Of a DNA stretch of 64,000 nucleotides, positions 24,164 to 34,000 are shown one piece after another. Position numbers and translations under genes: made by a program. Source of the DNA: CAVWGP01 sp963754645. Lineage in GTDB: Bacteria; Pseudomonadota; Alphaproteobacteria; Bin65. Position 1 is the stretch's first letter; each line of letters begins with the position of its first letter. The notes beneath the pieces are model-generated. The model saw only the letters and a program-made list of their open reading frames with translations. It was not told the origin of the DNA and ran no database searches. Location of the stretch: positions 186,001-250,000 of the forward strand of contig CAVWGP010000012.1 in assembly GCA_963754645.1 (NCBI GenBank). Direction: 5' to 3'.

Positions 24164-25282
24164 ATGCCGCGCGCGCCTCGCAAGCTCAGCGATCAGGAAC
24201 GGCTCGAATGGCTGCGTCTGATCCGCAGCGAAAATGTCGGGCCGATCACCTTTTTTCACCTGATTCGCTATTACGGATCGGCGGCCAAGGCGCTGGTGGC
24301 CCTGCCCGAGCTGGCCCGGCGATCCGGACGCGCCAAGCATCGCCTGTGCACCGTGGCCGAGGCCGAGCGGGAACTGGAAGCGCTGCGGCGCAGCGGCGCC
24401 CGCTCGCTCGCGTGGCTTGAGCCCGAATATCCGACCTACCTCGCCGAGATCGAGGACGCGCCGCCGCTCGTTGCGGTGCGCGGCGACCTTGCCCTGCTCG
24501 AGCGGCCGATCGTCGCCGTCGTCGGCGCGCGCAACGCTTCGACCAACGGTTGCAAATTCGCCGAGACTTTGGCGCGCGCGCTGGGCGAAGCCGGCCGCGT
24601 CGTCGCGTCGGGCTTCGCGCGCGGCATCGACACGGCGGCGCATCGCGGCGCGTTCGACACCGGCACGATTGCCGCCTTCGCGGGCGGTATCGACATTTGC
24701 TATCCGCCCGAAAACCGCAAGCTCTACGATCTCATGGCCGAGCGCGGCGTGCTTGTTGCCGAGCAGCCGCCCGGCACCGAGCCGCTCGGCCGGCACTTTC
24801 CGCGCCGCAATCGCATCATCTCCGGCGTCTCGACCGGCGTCGTCGTCGTCGAAGCCGCCTTGCGGTCCGGTTCGCTCATCACGGCGCGTCTCGCGCTCGA
24901 ACAGGGCCGCGACGTTTTCGCCGTGCCCGGCTCGCCGCTCGACCCGCGCTGCCAGGGTACCAATAATTTGATCCGCCAAGGCGCGGTGCTGACGGAGAGC
25001 GCCGACGACGTGCTGCGCAACAGCGGCCCCGCCGCGCCGAACCGCGTTTTTTCGGTCGCCGAACCCGAAGCGGAGCCCATCGCCGCCGTGGCGGAAAGCG
25101 ACGTCGAACGGGCGCGCGAACTGCTCTTAAGCCGGCTTTCGCCGGCTCCGACCGCGATCGACGACATCGTGCGCGAGACCGGAATGCCGCCCGCCTTGAT
25201 CGCCTCGGCACTGCTCGAATTGGAGCTCGCCGGCCGCGCCGAACGCCATCCCGGCAACCGCGCCGCCCTCCTCGCAACTTGA
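24164..25282 (+). CDS. dprA: DNA-processing protein DprA
   Basis: Single-strand DNA-binding protein that loads RecA during natural transformation. 372 residues: N-terminal helical (SAM-like) region, central Rossmann-like domain with VAVVGARNAS, SGFARGIDTAAHRGA, AGGIDICYPPEN, FPRRNRIISGVS and VEAALRSGSLITA, and a C-terminal winged-helix segment (about 310-370). Complete; 38 bp after plsY. Confidence 0.94.
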   Translation: MPRAPRKLSDQERLEWLRLIRSENVGPITFFHLIRYYGSAAKALVALPELARRSGRAKHRLCTVAEAERELEALRRSGARSLAWLEPEYPTYLAEIEDAPPLVAVRGDLALLERPIVAVVGARNASTNGCKFAETLARALGEAGRVVASGFARGIDTAAHRGAFDTGTIAAFAGGIDICYPPENRKLYDLMAERGVLVAEQPPGTEPLGRHFPRRNRIISGVSTGVVVVEAALRSGSLITARLALEQGRDVFAVPGSPLDPRCQGTNNLIRQGAVLTESADDVLRNSGPAAPNRVFSVAEPEAEPIAAVAESDVERARELLLSRLSPAPTAIDDIVRETGMPPALIASALLELELAGRAERHPGNRAALLAT

Positions 25283-25342
25283 CAAGAGGGTCCGGAAGGG
25301 TGTTTGACCCGCCGCTCACGGGTTTCCGGAGAGCGGAACGTC

Positions 25343-28060
25343 ATGGACGTGGTCATCGTCGAATTGCCGGCGAAAGCGCAAACGATCAATAAGTACCTCG
25401 GCAGCGGCTACAAAGTGCTGGCGAGCTACGGCCATGTGCGCGATCTGGTGCAGAAAGACGGCTCGGTCGACCCCACCGCCGACTTCGCCATGAAGTGGGA
25501 GCTGCGCGACAAGCGCGACACGCTTGGCGAAATCGTCAACAGCCTCAAGAAGGCCAAGCGGCTCATTCTCGCGACCGATCCCGACCGCGAGGGCGAAGCG
25601 ATTTCGTGGCACGTGCGCGAGGTCTTGAAAGCGCGCGGCGCGCTCAAGGGCCTCGACGTGCAGCGCGTAACGTTCAACGAGATCACGCGCAATGCCGTGC
25701 TCGAGGCGATGAAGCACCCGCGCAATATCGACGGCAATCTCGTCGACGCCTATCTGGCGCGCCGCGCGCTCGATTACCTGGTCGGCTTCACGCTGTCGCC
25801 GGTGCTGTGGCGCAAGCTGCCCGGCGCGCGCTCGGCGGGCCGCGTGCAATCCGTGGCGCTGCGCTTGATCTGCGAGCGCGAAGCCGAGATCGAGCTGTTC
25901 AAGGCGGTCGAATACTGGTCGATCGAGGCCGATTTCCTCACGCCGCGCAACGAGCGCTTCGCGGCGCGGCTCACCCACCTCGACGGCGAGCGCCTCGACA
26001 AACTCACGATCGCCGGCAAGGCCGCGGCCGACGCGGCGGTCAAGGCGATCGAAATTTCGTCGTTCAGCGTCGCCGAGATCGAGCGCCGCGAGCTTCGCCG
26101 CAATCCGCCGCCGCCGTTCAACACGTCGTCGCTGCAGCAGGAGGCTTCGCGCAAGATCGGCTTCGGCGCCAATCGCACGATGCGGACAGCGCAGCGCCTT
26201 TATGAAGGCGTGACGATCGGCGACGAAAGCATCGGCCTGATCACCTATATGCGCACCGACAGCGTGACGCTGTCGAAGGACTCGATCGCCGCCACGCGCG
26301 CGATGATCGCCGGGCACTACGGCGCCAACTACGTGCCGGATCAGCCGCGCATCTACAAAACCAAGGCCAAGAATGCGCAAGAGGCGCACGAAGCGATCCG
26401 GCCGACCGATTTCAACCTGAAGCCCGAGGATGTCGCGCGCCACCTCGACGACGACCAGCGCAAACTCTACGAGCTGATTTGGAAACGCACCGTCGCCTCC
26501 GAAATGGCGAGCGCCGTGCTCGACCAGGTCGCGGTCGATCTCGCGAGCCAGAACCGCCTGACCAAGCTCCGGGCCACCGGCTCGGTGATCAAGTTCGACG
26601 GCTTCCTCAAGCTGTACAAGGAAGATCGCGACGACCCGACCGAGGACGACGAGGAAGATTCGCGCCTCCTGCCGCAAATGAACAAGGACGAGGCGGTCAA
26701 GCGCGAAGCGATCCGGCCCGAGCAGCATTTTACCCAGCCGCCGCCGCGCTATTCCGAAGCGAGCATGGTCAAAAAGCTGGAGGAACTCGGCATCGGCCGG
26801 CCTTCGACCTATGCGCAAATCCTCGGCACGCTGCAGGATCGCGGCTATGTCCGCATCGAAAAGCGGCGCTTCTACCCCGAGGACCGCGGCCGCGTCGTCA
26901 CCTCCTTTCTCAACGAATATTTCCAGCGCTACGTGGAATACGATTTCACCGCCGATCTCGAGAACCAGCTCGACGAGATATCGGACGGCAAGATCCCGTA
27001 CCTCAAGGTGCTAAGGGACTTCTGGAAGGCCTTCGACGCGTCGATCAAGGAAACCCACAAGCTGCGCGTTTCGGAGGTCATCGACGCGCTCGATGCGGCG
27101 CTGGGCCCGCATTTTTTCCCGGCCGATCCGGGCGGCGTCGATCCGCGCAAGTGCCCGACTTGCGGCAACGGCCGCTTGGGGCTCAAGGTCGGCAAGTTCG
27201 GCGGCTTCATCGGCTGTTCGAACTATCCGGAGTGCAAATACACAAGGCAGCTCGCGATCGCGACCAAGAACGGCGACGAGCCGATGCTCAATCCGGGCGA
27301 AACGCGCATGCTTGGAGCCGACCCCGCCACCGCCTTGCCGGTGAGCGTCAAGGCCGGTCCGTATGGCCCTTACGTCCAGCTCGGCGAGAAACTCGCGAAA
27401 GGCGAGAAGGGCGAGAAGCCGAAGCGCGTCTCGGTGCCGAAGGGTTTCGATCCGACGACGATCGATTTCGACACCGCGCTTAAGCTTCTCGCGCTGCCGC
27501 GCGAAATCGGCTTGCATCCCGAAACCGGCACGCCGATCAAGGTCGCCATCGGGCGCTACGGGCCCTATCTGCAGAACGGCACGGTGTTCCGCAGCCTGCC
27601 GACGCCGGGCGACGTGCTGACGATCGGCATCAACCACGCCGTCGCCATTCTCGCCGAGCCGCCGAAGCGCGGCGCTCGCGTGAGCGTTCCCGAGCGCGAG
27701 ATCGGCAAGCATCCGACGACGGGCGAAGTCATCAAGTCCGGCGCCGGTCGCTTCGGCCCCTATGTCCGCGCCGGCAAGGTCTACGCATCGCTCAAAAAAG
27801 ATCAGGCGCCTGATAGCGTCACGCTCGACGACGCCGTTGCCTTGATTGCCGCCAAGATCGAGCGTGCGGCGAACGCGAAATCGGCTTCCGGCGCGAACGC
27901 GGAAGCGCCGGCACCGGCGAAGAAAAATTCGAAAGCCAAGGCAAAGCCCGCCGCACCGGACGAGAAACCGGCGGCCAAGGCCGCGAAACCGGCCAAGTCC
28001 GGCGCCAAGCCGCCGGCGGCCGACGGCAAGCCGAAAGGGAAGAAGAAACCGTCGCCGTGA
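25343..28060 (+). CDS. topA: DNA topoisomerase I
   Basis: Type IA topoisomerase relaxing negative supercoils, 905 residues from ATG 25343. Toprim domain at the start, DPDREGEAISWH, and active-site Tyr302 in GLITYMRTDS. One C4 zinc finger is visible (CPTCG, then CSNYPEC) followed by alphaproteobacterial C-terminal repeats of GPYGPY/RYGPYLQ/RFGPYVR type, and an Ala/Lys/Pro-rich tail from about 850. Oddity: the near-invariant ESPAKAK of the Toprim strand reads ELPAKAQ; the catalytic Glu is kept. The stop overlaps the GTG start of rnr. Confidence 0.95.
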   Translation: MDVVIVELPAKAQTINKYLGSGYKVLASYGHVRDLVQKDGSVDPTADFAMKWELRDKRDTLGEIVNSLKKAKRLILATDPDREGEAISWHVREVLKARGALKGLDVQRVTFNEITRNAVLEAMKHPRNIDGNLVDAYLARRALDYLVGFTLSPVLWRKLPGARSAGRVQSVALRLICEREAEIELFKAVEYWSIEADFLTPRNERFAARLTHLDGERLDKLTIAGKAAADAAVKAIEISSFSVAEIERRELRRNPPPPFNTSSLQQEASRKIGFGANRTMRTAQRLYEGVTIGDESIGLITYMRTDSVTLSKDSIAATRAMIAGHYGANYVPDQPRIYKTKAKNAQEAHEAIRPTDFNLKPEDVARHLDDDQRKLYELIWKRTVASEMASAVLDQVAVDLASQNRLTKLRATGSVIKFDGFLKLYKEDRDDPTEDDEEDSRLLPQMNKDEAVKREAIRPEQHFTQPPPRYSEASMVKKLEELGIGRPSTYAQILGTLQDRGYVRIEKRRFYPEDRGRVVTSFLNEYFQRYVEYDFTADLENQLDEISDGKIPYLKVLRDFWKAFDASIKETHKLRVSEVIDALDAALGPHFFPADPGGVDPRKCPTCGNGRLGLKVGKFGGFIGCSNYPECKYTRQLAIATKNGDEPMLNPGETRMLGADPATALPVSVKAGPYGPYVQLGEKLAKGEKGEKPKRVSVPKGFDPTTIDFDTALKLLALPREIGLHPETGTPIKVAIGRYGPYLQNGTVFRSLPTPGDVLTIGINHAVAILAEPPKRGARVSVPEREIGKHPTTGEVIKSGAGRFGPYVRAGKVYASLKKDQAPDSVTLDDAVALIAAKIERAANAKSASGANAEAPAPAKKNSKAKAKPAAPDEKPAAKAAKPAKSGAKPPAADGKPKGKKKPSP

Positions 28061-30285
28061 AGAAAGAGCGCCCTTCGTCCGAAAGCGACGACGCGAATGG
28101 CGCGGAACCTGCCAGCGGCGATTTCGACCGCGACGCCATCCTCGATTTCGTCCGCGTCAGCCGATCGCCGCTCGACGCACGCGACATCATCCGCGCGTTC
28201 GGTCTCGGCAGCGCGATGCGGCGGCCGCTCATGCAAATGCTGCGCGAGCTCGTTGCGGCGGGAAAAATCGGCGAAGTCTCGGGCCACCGCTTCGTCGCGC
28301 GCGAGAGCGAACCCGAAATCGCGGTGTTCGAAGTCGTGCGGCTGGGCCGCGGCGGCGATTTGCATGCGACGATGGCAACCGGGCCGCACGCCGGCAAGGA
28401 AATCCGCTTGATGACCGGGCGGCATGCGCCTTCGGTCGGCGACCGCGTGCTCTGCCGCCTGCGCGCCAGCGACCGGCGCAATCCCGTCGCGGAAGTGTTG
28501 CGCGTGCTGCCGAAAACGCCGCAACGCATCGTTGGCATATTCGCGGGCGACGCGCGCGGCGGCACGCTGCAACCGGTCGACCGGCGCCTGAAGCATTCCC
28601 CGGCCGTGCGCGCGAGCGACCTTGGCGGCGCGGTTACGGGCGAATTGGTGTTGGCGGAGCTTGCGGGCGATCCGGCCTTGGCGATGCCGCGTTACCGAAT
28701 CATCGAGCGGCTCGGCCGGCCCGATGCGGCGAAGGCTGTCAGCCTCATCGCGCTGCACCAGCACGGCGTCCCGTTCACGTTCAGCGCCGCCGCCGTGGCC
28801 GAAGCGCGCGCCGCGCGCCCGGCCGCTCTCGACGGCCGCGCCGATCTGCGGGCCTTGTCGCTTGTCACGATCGACGGCGCCGATGCGCGCGATTTCGACG
28901 ACGCGGTCTTTGCCGCCGCCGACACAAGCGCGGACAATGCCGGCGGCTGGACCATCGTCGTCGCCATCGCCGATGTCGCGCATTACGTCCAGCCCGGCGG
29001 CGCGCTCGACCTGACGGCGCTCGAGCGCGGCAATTCGGTGTATTTTCCCGATCGCGTCGTGCCGATGCTGCCCGAGGAATTGTCGAACGAGCTTTGCTCG
29101 CTGAAGCCGGCCGAAGACCGCGCCTGCCTCGCGGCACATCTCACGATCGACGCCGAAGGCGCGCTCCTGGAGCAGCGTTTCGAGCGCGGCCTGATGCGAT
29201 CCGTGGCGCGGCTCACCTACGAACAAGTGCAGCGCGCCCAGGACGGCGCGCCGGACGCGGTCACGCAACCGCTGCTAGAACCCGTCCTCCGTCCGCTCTA
29301 TGGCGCGTTCCGCGTGCTCGACGCGGCGCGGCGGCGGCGCCAGACGATCGAACTCGACCTGCCCGAACGGAAGATCGCCTTCGACCAGGAGGGCCGCGTC
29401 TGCGGCGTCCATCCACAAACGCGGCTCGACAGCCATCGCTTGATCGAAGAGCTTATGATCCTCGCCAATGTCGCGGCGGCGGAAACGCTCGACGCGCAGC
29501 GCCGGCCTTGCCTCTATCGCATCCATGAAGCGCCCGACCAGGCAAAGCTCGCGGCGCTGCGGCCCGTCCTGCGCGAGCTTGGCATCGCCGTGCCGCCCAG
29601 CGGCTTCGGCGCCGCGGATTTCAACCGCATCCTGCGCCAAGTGCGCGGCACGCCGCACGAGCGGCTGGTCAACGACATGGTGCTGCGCACCCAGGCTCAG
29701 GCGCGCTACAGCCCGGTCAATCGCGGCCATTTCGGCCTCGGGCTTCGGCACTATGCCCATTTCACCTCGCCGATCCGGCGCTATTCGGATCTCGCGGTCC
29801 ATCGCAGCCTGTTGGGCGAATATAGCGCCGGCGAAGCGCGCCAGCGCCACGATGTCGATTGGAACTCGATCGCCGATCAGGTCTCGACCGCCGAGCGTCG
29901 CGGCATGGCGGCCGAACGCGAAGCCTTCAGCCGCTATGTCGCCGCGTTCCTGGCCGACCGTGTCGGCGCCGAATTCGGCGCGACGATCAGCGGCGTCGCG
30001 CGTTTCGGACTGTTCATCAGCCTCAGCGAGACCGGCGCGGAAGGCCTCATTCCCATGGCGCGACTGGCGCAGGATTACTATCGTCACGATCCGGAACGGC
30101 ATTGTTTGGTCGGTCAAGCGACGCGAAAAATATTTCGGCTTGGCGACCCGGTGACCGTTCGCCTGGCCGAGATCGAAACGGCGACAGCGAGCCTGTCCTT
30201 CGATCTGATCGGCCATACCTCGCCATTTAAGCCGCCACAGCGGGCGGCCAAGGCACAAAAGCACCAACGCCGCCGTACTCGATAA
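28057..30285 (+). CDS. rnr: ribonuclease R
   Basis: 3'-5' exoribonuclease of the RNB family, 742 residues. GTG start inside the topA stop (GTGA), so translationally coupled. N-terminal winged-helix (ILDFVRVSRSPLDARDI), cold-shock-like domains, the RNB catalytic motif GADARDFDDAVF, VVAIADVAHYV, YFPDRVVPMLPEELSNELCSL, RYSPVNRGHFGL, YAHFTSPIRRYSDL, and a C-terminal S1 domain (GVARFGLFISL). Short basic tail. Complete. Confidence 0.94.
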   Translation: MKKERPSSESDDANGAEPASGDFDRDAILDFVRVSRSPLDARDIIRAFGLGSAMRRPLMQMLRELVAAGKIGEVSGHRFVARESEPEIAVFEVVRLGRGGDLHATMATGPHAGKEIRLMTGRHAPSVGDRVLCRLRASDRRNPVAEVLRVLPKTPQRIVGIFAGDARGGTLQPVDRRLKHSPAVRASDLGGAVTGELVLAELAGDPALAMPRYRIIERLGRPDAAKAVSLIALHQHGVPFTFSAAAVAEARAARPAALDGRADLRALSLVTIDGADARDFDDAVFAAADTSADNAGGWTIVVAIADVAHYVQPGGALDLTALERGNSVYFPDRVVPMLPEELSNELCSLKPAEDRACLAAHLTIDAEGALLEQRFERGLMRSVARLTYEQVQRAQDGAPDAVTQPLLEPVLRPLYGAFRVLDAARRRRQTIELDLPERKIAFDQEGRVCGVHPQTRLDSHRLIEELMILANVAAAETLDAQRRPCLYRIHEAPDQAKLAALRPVLRELGIAVPPSGFGAADFNRILRQVRGTPHERLVNDMVLRTQAQARYSPVNRGHFGLGLRHYAHFTSPIRRYSDLAVHRSLLGEYSAGEARQRHDVDWNSIADQVSTAERRGMAAEREAFSRYVAAFLADRVGAEFGATISGVARFGLFISLSETGAEGLIPMARLAQDYYRHDPERHCLVGQATRKIFRLGDPVTVRLAEIETATASLSFDLIGHTSPFKPPQRAAKAQKHQRRRTR

Positions 30286-30541
30286 GCAATTGTTAACCAA
30301 ATCAACGATTAACTGCGTTGCTTCATTTTTTCGCGCGGACCAATCTTTGACTTGGAACTAGCAATAAATTCGGAGTAGCTTGCCTTTGGCACCGATCACG
30401 CCTTTCCCCCCACGTGCTCCGGTATTTGGGCGCGGTCGAGTGCGCACAATTTTGGCAATTTTTTCAATGCTTTGTGATGCCATGACGATGCCACTTGCGA
30501 TTTTTCCTAGGCCTAAGATGTGTTGGAGAAAGGCGATCGAT

Positions 30542-32149
30542 ATGGCGCGACGCTCGCTGGCGGCTTCGTTTGTCCTTGTGCTCGCCTTGAGCGGCGCTTG
30601 CGCCAAACCTGGAGAGCAAGCCGAGACGCCGGATCATGGCATTACCGATGCCGGCGCAATCGACGTATTTCGCGAAAGCTTTCGCTATATCCGCGATCGC
30701 TATGTCCGCGCCGTGGTTGTGCGCGACGTTGCCATTGCCGGATTGAAGGGGCTGACGCTGCTCGACGGCGAGATTTCGGTGGTCGCGGCAGGCAACGCCA
30801 TCACAGTGCTGCATGCCGGACGCAAACTCGCGGTCCTGACGACGCCGGCGCCGCAGGACCACGAAAAATGGGGCGAACTGACGGCGGCGGCGATCAAAGC
30901 GGCGGCGGCGCCATCGGCCACGCTGCGCAAGGCCGGCCCCGAGCGCGTGCATCAGGCCGTCATCACCTCGGCCCTGAATTCGTTGGACGCGTTTTCGCGC
31001 TACGTTCCGCCAAGCGATGCGCGCGACAGCCGCGCCATGCGCAACGGCTATGGTGGCATCGGTATCACCGTTCAGATGGTGCAAGCCGAGCTTAAGGTAA
31101 TCTCGGTCATGCCGGGTACGCCGGCCGAATCCTCGGGCGTCCGCGCCGACGACACGATCGTCAATATCGCAGGCAAGCCGGCGGCGGGACAGGAGCTTCG
31201 CGATATCGTCCAGCAATTGCGCGGGCCGGAAGGCAGCCGCGTGTCGCTGAGCCTGCTGCGCGCGGGAAACAGCCAGCTCATCGAAGTGTCCGTCGTGCGC
31301 CGGCATATCCTTCCGGTTGCGGCCGTTTACCGGCGCGACGGCAATATCGCCCATATCCAGATTTCACGATTTATCCATGGCACGGCTCGGCAATTGACCC
31401 AAGCCGTGGCGCAGGCCAAGCGTGAAATCGGGCCGAAGATGGCCGGCATCATTCTCGATCTGCGCGACGATCCGGGCGGACTGCTCGATCAAGGCATCGC
31501 CGTCGCCGATCTCTTCCTCCAGCATGGCCGAATCGTATCGACCTTGGGCCGCCATCGGGAGAGCCAGCAAAGCTACGAAGCACGACCCGGCGATATTGCG
31601 GCCGGCATTCCGATCGTTGTGCTCGTCAATGGCCGGACCGCATCGTCGTCCGAAATCGTGGCCGCCGCCTTGCAGGACAATGGCCGCGCCATCGTCGTCG
31701 GCAGCGCGAGCTACGGCAAAGGCACGGTGCAGACCGTCTTCACGCTCCCCAATGACGGCGAGCTGGTATTGACGTGGTCGCGATTCCACGCGCCGTCGGG
31801 CTATGCGCTGGAAAATCTAGGCGTGTTTCCGAACCTTTGCACGGCCAAGAAGGGCAACAATGCGAAGGCTGTCTTGAAGACGGTCGCCGCCCCCGATCAG
31901 AAGATCTCGCTGGTTTTCCGCCAATGGCGCACGGTGACCTTGCCCAATCCGGTACGGGCCAAAACGCTCCGCGCAAATTGCGAATCCGACGCAAACGACG
32001 CCGCGCGCAATGCGCTCGATATGGAAGTCGCGCGCGGCATACTACTTGAGCCCGCCCTGTTCCAGCGCGCTCTCGCCGTCGGCCAGTCGGCGCAATCGGC
32101 CTTCCGGCAGCCCGGCCAGCGTGATTTTGCCGACCCCGACGAACAATAG
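30542..32149 (+). CDS. exported S41 family C-terminal processing peptidase with PDZ domain
   Basis: 535 residues from ATG 30542, preceded by a GGAGAAAGG RBS. N-terminal hydrophobic signal with a possible lipid-anchor Cys20 (LALSGAC, not a perfect lipobox). Then a poorly defined region, a PDZ domain (YGGIGITVQM to GSRVSLSLLRAG) and the S41 protease core. Ser is in NGRTASSSEI and Lys in SYGKGTVQ, the Ser-Lys dyad of CtpA/Prc-type tail-specific proteases. It acts in the periplasm on unfolded or tagged proteins. An upstream in-frame extension to 30380 lacks the signal. 30286-30541 holds no gene, only AT-rich DNA that should contain the promoter. Confidence 0.88.
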   Translation: MARRSLAASFVLVLALSGACAKPGEQAETPDHGITDAGAIDVFRESFRYIRDRYVRAVVVRDVAIAGLKGLTLLDGEISVVAAGNAITVLHAGRKLAVLTTPAPQDHEKWGELTAAAIKAAAAPSATLRKAGPERVHQAVITSALNSLDAFSRYVPPSDARDSRAMRNGYGGIGITVQMVQAELKVISVMPGTPAESSGVRADDTIVNIAGKPAAGQELRDIVQQLRGPEGSRVSLSLLRAGNSQLIEVSVVRRHILPVAAVYRRDGNIAHIQISRFIHGTARQLTQAVAQAKREIGPKMAGIILDLRDDPGGLLDQGIAVADLFLQHGRIVSTLGRHRESQQSYEARPGDIAAGIPIVVLVNGRTASSSEIVAAALQDNGRAIVVGSASYGKGTVQTVFTLPNDGELVLTWSRFHAPSGYALENLGVFPNLCTAKKGNNAKAVLKTVAAPDQKISLVFRQWRTVTLPNPVRAKTLRANCESDANDAARNALDMEVARGILLEPALFQRALAVGQSAQSAFRQPGQRDFADPDEQ

Positions 32150-32263
32150 CCGTTGCCTTGACAGAACAGCAGCGGCTTGTATTCTCCGCCCCTCTCTAAA
32201 ACAATCAATCGAGCCGGGCCAACGAACGATTAGCGTATGGCAGCGGCTCTTGAAGATGGATCG

Positions 32264-32434
32264 ATGCCCAAGCGCCCGAATTCAGTTCAGATCAAACTGG
32301 TCAGCACGGCCGACACCGGCTACTTCTATGTCGCCTTCAAAAATCCGCGCAACCTTACGGAAAAGATGACAAAAAAGAAATACGATCCGGTCGCGCGTAA
32401 GCACGTCGCGTTCAAAGAGTTGAAGATCAAGTAA
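32264..32434 (+). CDS. rpmG: 50S ribosomal protein L33
   Basis: 56 residues, the normal length for L33: MPKRPNSVQIKLVST, YVAFKNPRNL, KKYDPVARKHVAFKELKIK. It lacks the CxxC pairs of the zinc-binding L33 form, so it is the zinc-independent type. The longer in-frame ORF from 32237 adds nine residues without similarity. Convergent with divK. Confidence 0.95.
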   Translation: MPKRPNSVQIKLVSTADTGYFYVAFKNPRNLTEKMTKKKYDPVARKHVAFKELKIK

Positions 32435-32512
32435 ATTCGGAGCGCGGGCGCACCGCTTTGCATTGCGCCGCGCGGGATCGACCTGGCGGCGCTATTTGCG
32501 GCGTGGGCCGGC

Positions 32513-32893
32513 CTAGGCGGCCTTGGAATATTGCAGGTGCCGCTCGATCGTTTCGATAAAACTGGCGAGCGATATCGGCTTGGCGAGGTAACCTTCGCAC
32601 CCGCCCTCGCGAATTTTTTCCTTGTCGCCTTTCATGGCGAAAGCGGTGACGGCAATGATCGGGATGTGTTTTAGCTTTTCGTCCTCCTTGATCCACTTGG
32701 CAACTTCAAGGCCGGAAATTTCCGGCAGCTGGATATCCATCAGGATCAGGTCCGGCAACTCCTGCCGCGCCATCTTGAGCGCATCGACCCCATCCCGCGA
32801 TTCGACAGTCTTGTAACCGTGCGCCTCAAGCAGGTCGCGAAACAACTTCATGTTAAGTTCGTTGTCTTCGACGATGAGAACTTTTTTGGGCAT
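32513..32893 (-). CDS. divK: single-domain response regulator DivK
   Basis: 126-residue CheY-like receiver with no output domain. Phospho-acceptor Asp53 in LILMDIQLPE, acidic pair at 9-10 (VEDN), Thr in AVTAFAMKG and Lys in YLAKPIS. Text such as VLIVEDNELNMKLFRDLLE and PEISGLEVAKWIKEDE is close to Caulobacter DivK, the cell-cycle phosphorelay regulator acting with DivJ and PleC. ATG 32893 begins the domain. In many alphaproteobacteria pleD follows divK; here rpmG lies downstream on the other strand and no pleD is seen. Confidence 0.93.
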   Translation of the reverse strand: MPKKVLIVEDNELNMKLFRDLLEAHGYKTVESRDGVDALKMARQELPDLILMDIQLPEISGLEVAKWIKEDEKLKHIPIIAVTAFAMKGDKEKIREGGCEGYLAKPISLASFIETIERHLQYSKAA

Positions 32894-33063
32894 CTGAACT
32901 TCCCGGTCACGATGATTGAGTTGGCCTATGGCTGGAACAGGTGCTCGCGTGGTCATTGCGACCTAGGTTCTGTTTCGCCCTTACTCGCGGAAGACCATTT
33001 AGGCGATTCATTTCCTCCCGCTTATACTCAACCTAGAGTTAAGGAATCGTTAGTAGCTTCGAC

Positions 33064-33999
33064 ATGGGCAAGCTAGCAGCAACCGCCCCATTTCGCATTG
33101 GAATTGATCTGGGTGGGACGAAAATCGAAATTCTCGCGCTCGGAAATGATAGTGAGCATTTACTTCGTATTCGAAGGCCCACGCCACGGAACAATTATTC
33201 GAGCTTGCTGGACACGATTGCGGGCCTGGTTGATGAGGCGGAAGCCACGCTCGGCGCAACGGGCACGGTCGGCATCGGGATTCCCGGCAGCCTCTCCCCA
33301 GTCTCGGGTTTGGCGCGCAATGCCAACTCGACCTGGATCAACGGCACGCCGCTGAAGCGTGATCTGGAAAAGCGGCTGCAACGACCCATTCGGCTTGAAA
33401 ACGATGCCAATTGCTTTGCCCTGTCCGAAGCCACCGACGGTGCTGGCGCCGGGCAGCCCATCGTCTTTGGTGCGATATTGGGCACTGGCGTGGGCGGCGG
33501 CATCGTGGTCGACGGCAAGACCATCGTCGGGGCGAACGCAATTGCCGGTGAGTGGGGACACACACCGCTACCCGGCCTCGATGCGGAAGATGGCCCAGTC
33601 AGAACCTGTTGGTGCGGGCGCCGGGGCTGCATTGAAAGTTATCTATCCGGCCCGGCGCTGGCGAAAGACTATTTGTCGTTCAGCGGCCAGCATCTCGAAG
33701 GGCACGCCGTGGCGGAACGTGCGCTGGCCGGCGAGGACGCGGCCAGCGAGGCGCTGCGGCGCTATATGGACCGGCTCGCGCGAGCCTTGGCCGGCATAAT
33801 CAACGTGCTCGATCCCCATATCATCGTGTTGGGCGGCGGCTTGTCCAACATCGACGCGCTGTACGGTGGCGTCCCGGCCCGTTGGAACGGACCGGTGTTT
33901 TCCGATCGAATCGTGACCAAGCTTGCAAAAAACATGCATGGCGATTCGAGCGGCGTGCGCGGCGCGGCGTGGCTGTGGCCGAAGCCCGGCGCCGGATGA
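33064..33999 (+). CDS. ROK family sugar kinase (fructokinase/N-acetylglucosamine kinase-like)
   Basis: 311 residues. ATP-binding IGIDLGGTKIE near residue 12, ROK signature and zinc site EWGHTPLP then CWCGRRGCIESY, ENDANCFALSE, and a C-terminal IIVLGGGLSN. It phosphorylates a hexose or amino sugar; which one is not resolvable by eye. An AAGGAATCG element lies shortly before ATG. The stop is one base from the dinB ATG, so the two are probably co-transcribed. Confidence 0.9.
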   Translation: MGKLAATAPFRIGIDLGGTKIEILALGNDSEHLLRIRRPTPRNNYSSLLDTIAGLVDEAEATLGATGTVGIGIPGSLSPVSGLARNANSTWINGTPLKRDLEKRLQRPIRLENDANCFALSEATDGAGAGQPIVFGAILGTGVGGGIVVDGKTIVGANAIAGEWGHTPLPGLDAEDGPVRTCWCGRRGCIESYLSGPALAKDYLSFSGQHLEGHAVAERALAGEDAASEALRRYMDRLARALAGIINVLDPHIIVLGGGLSNIDALYGGVPARWNGPVFSDRIVTKLAKNMHGDSSGVRGAAWLWPKPGAG

Positions 34000-34000
34000 T

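Noticed and set aside
25316..26818. 500-codon minus-strand frame inside topA
   Set aside because: Shadow of topA; no start signal or domain evidence.
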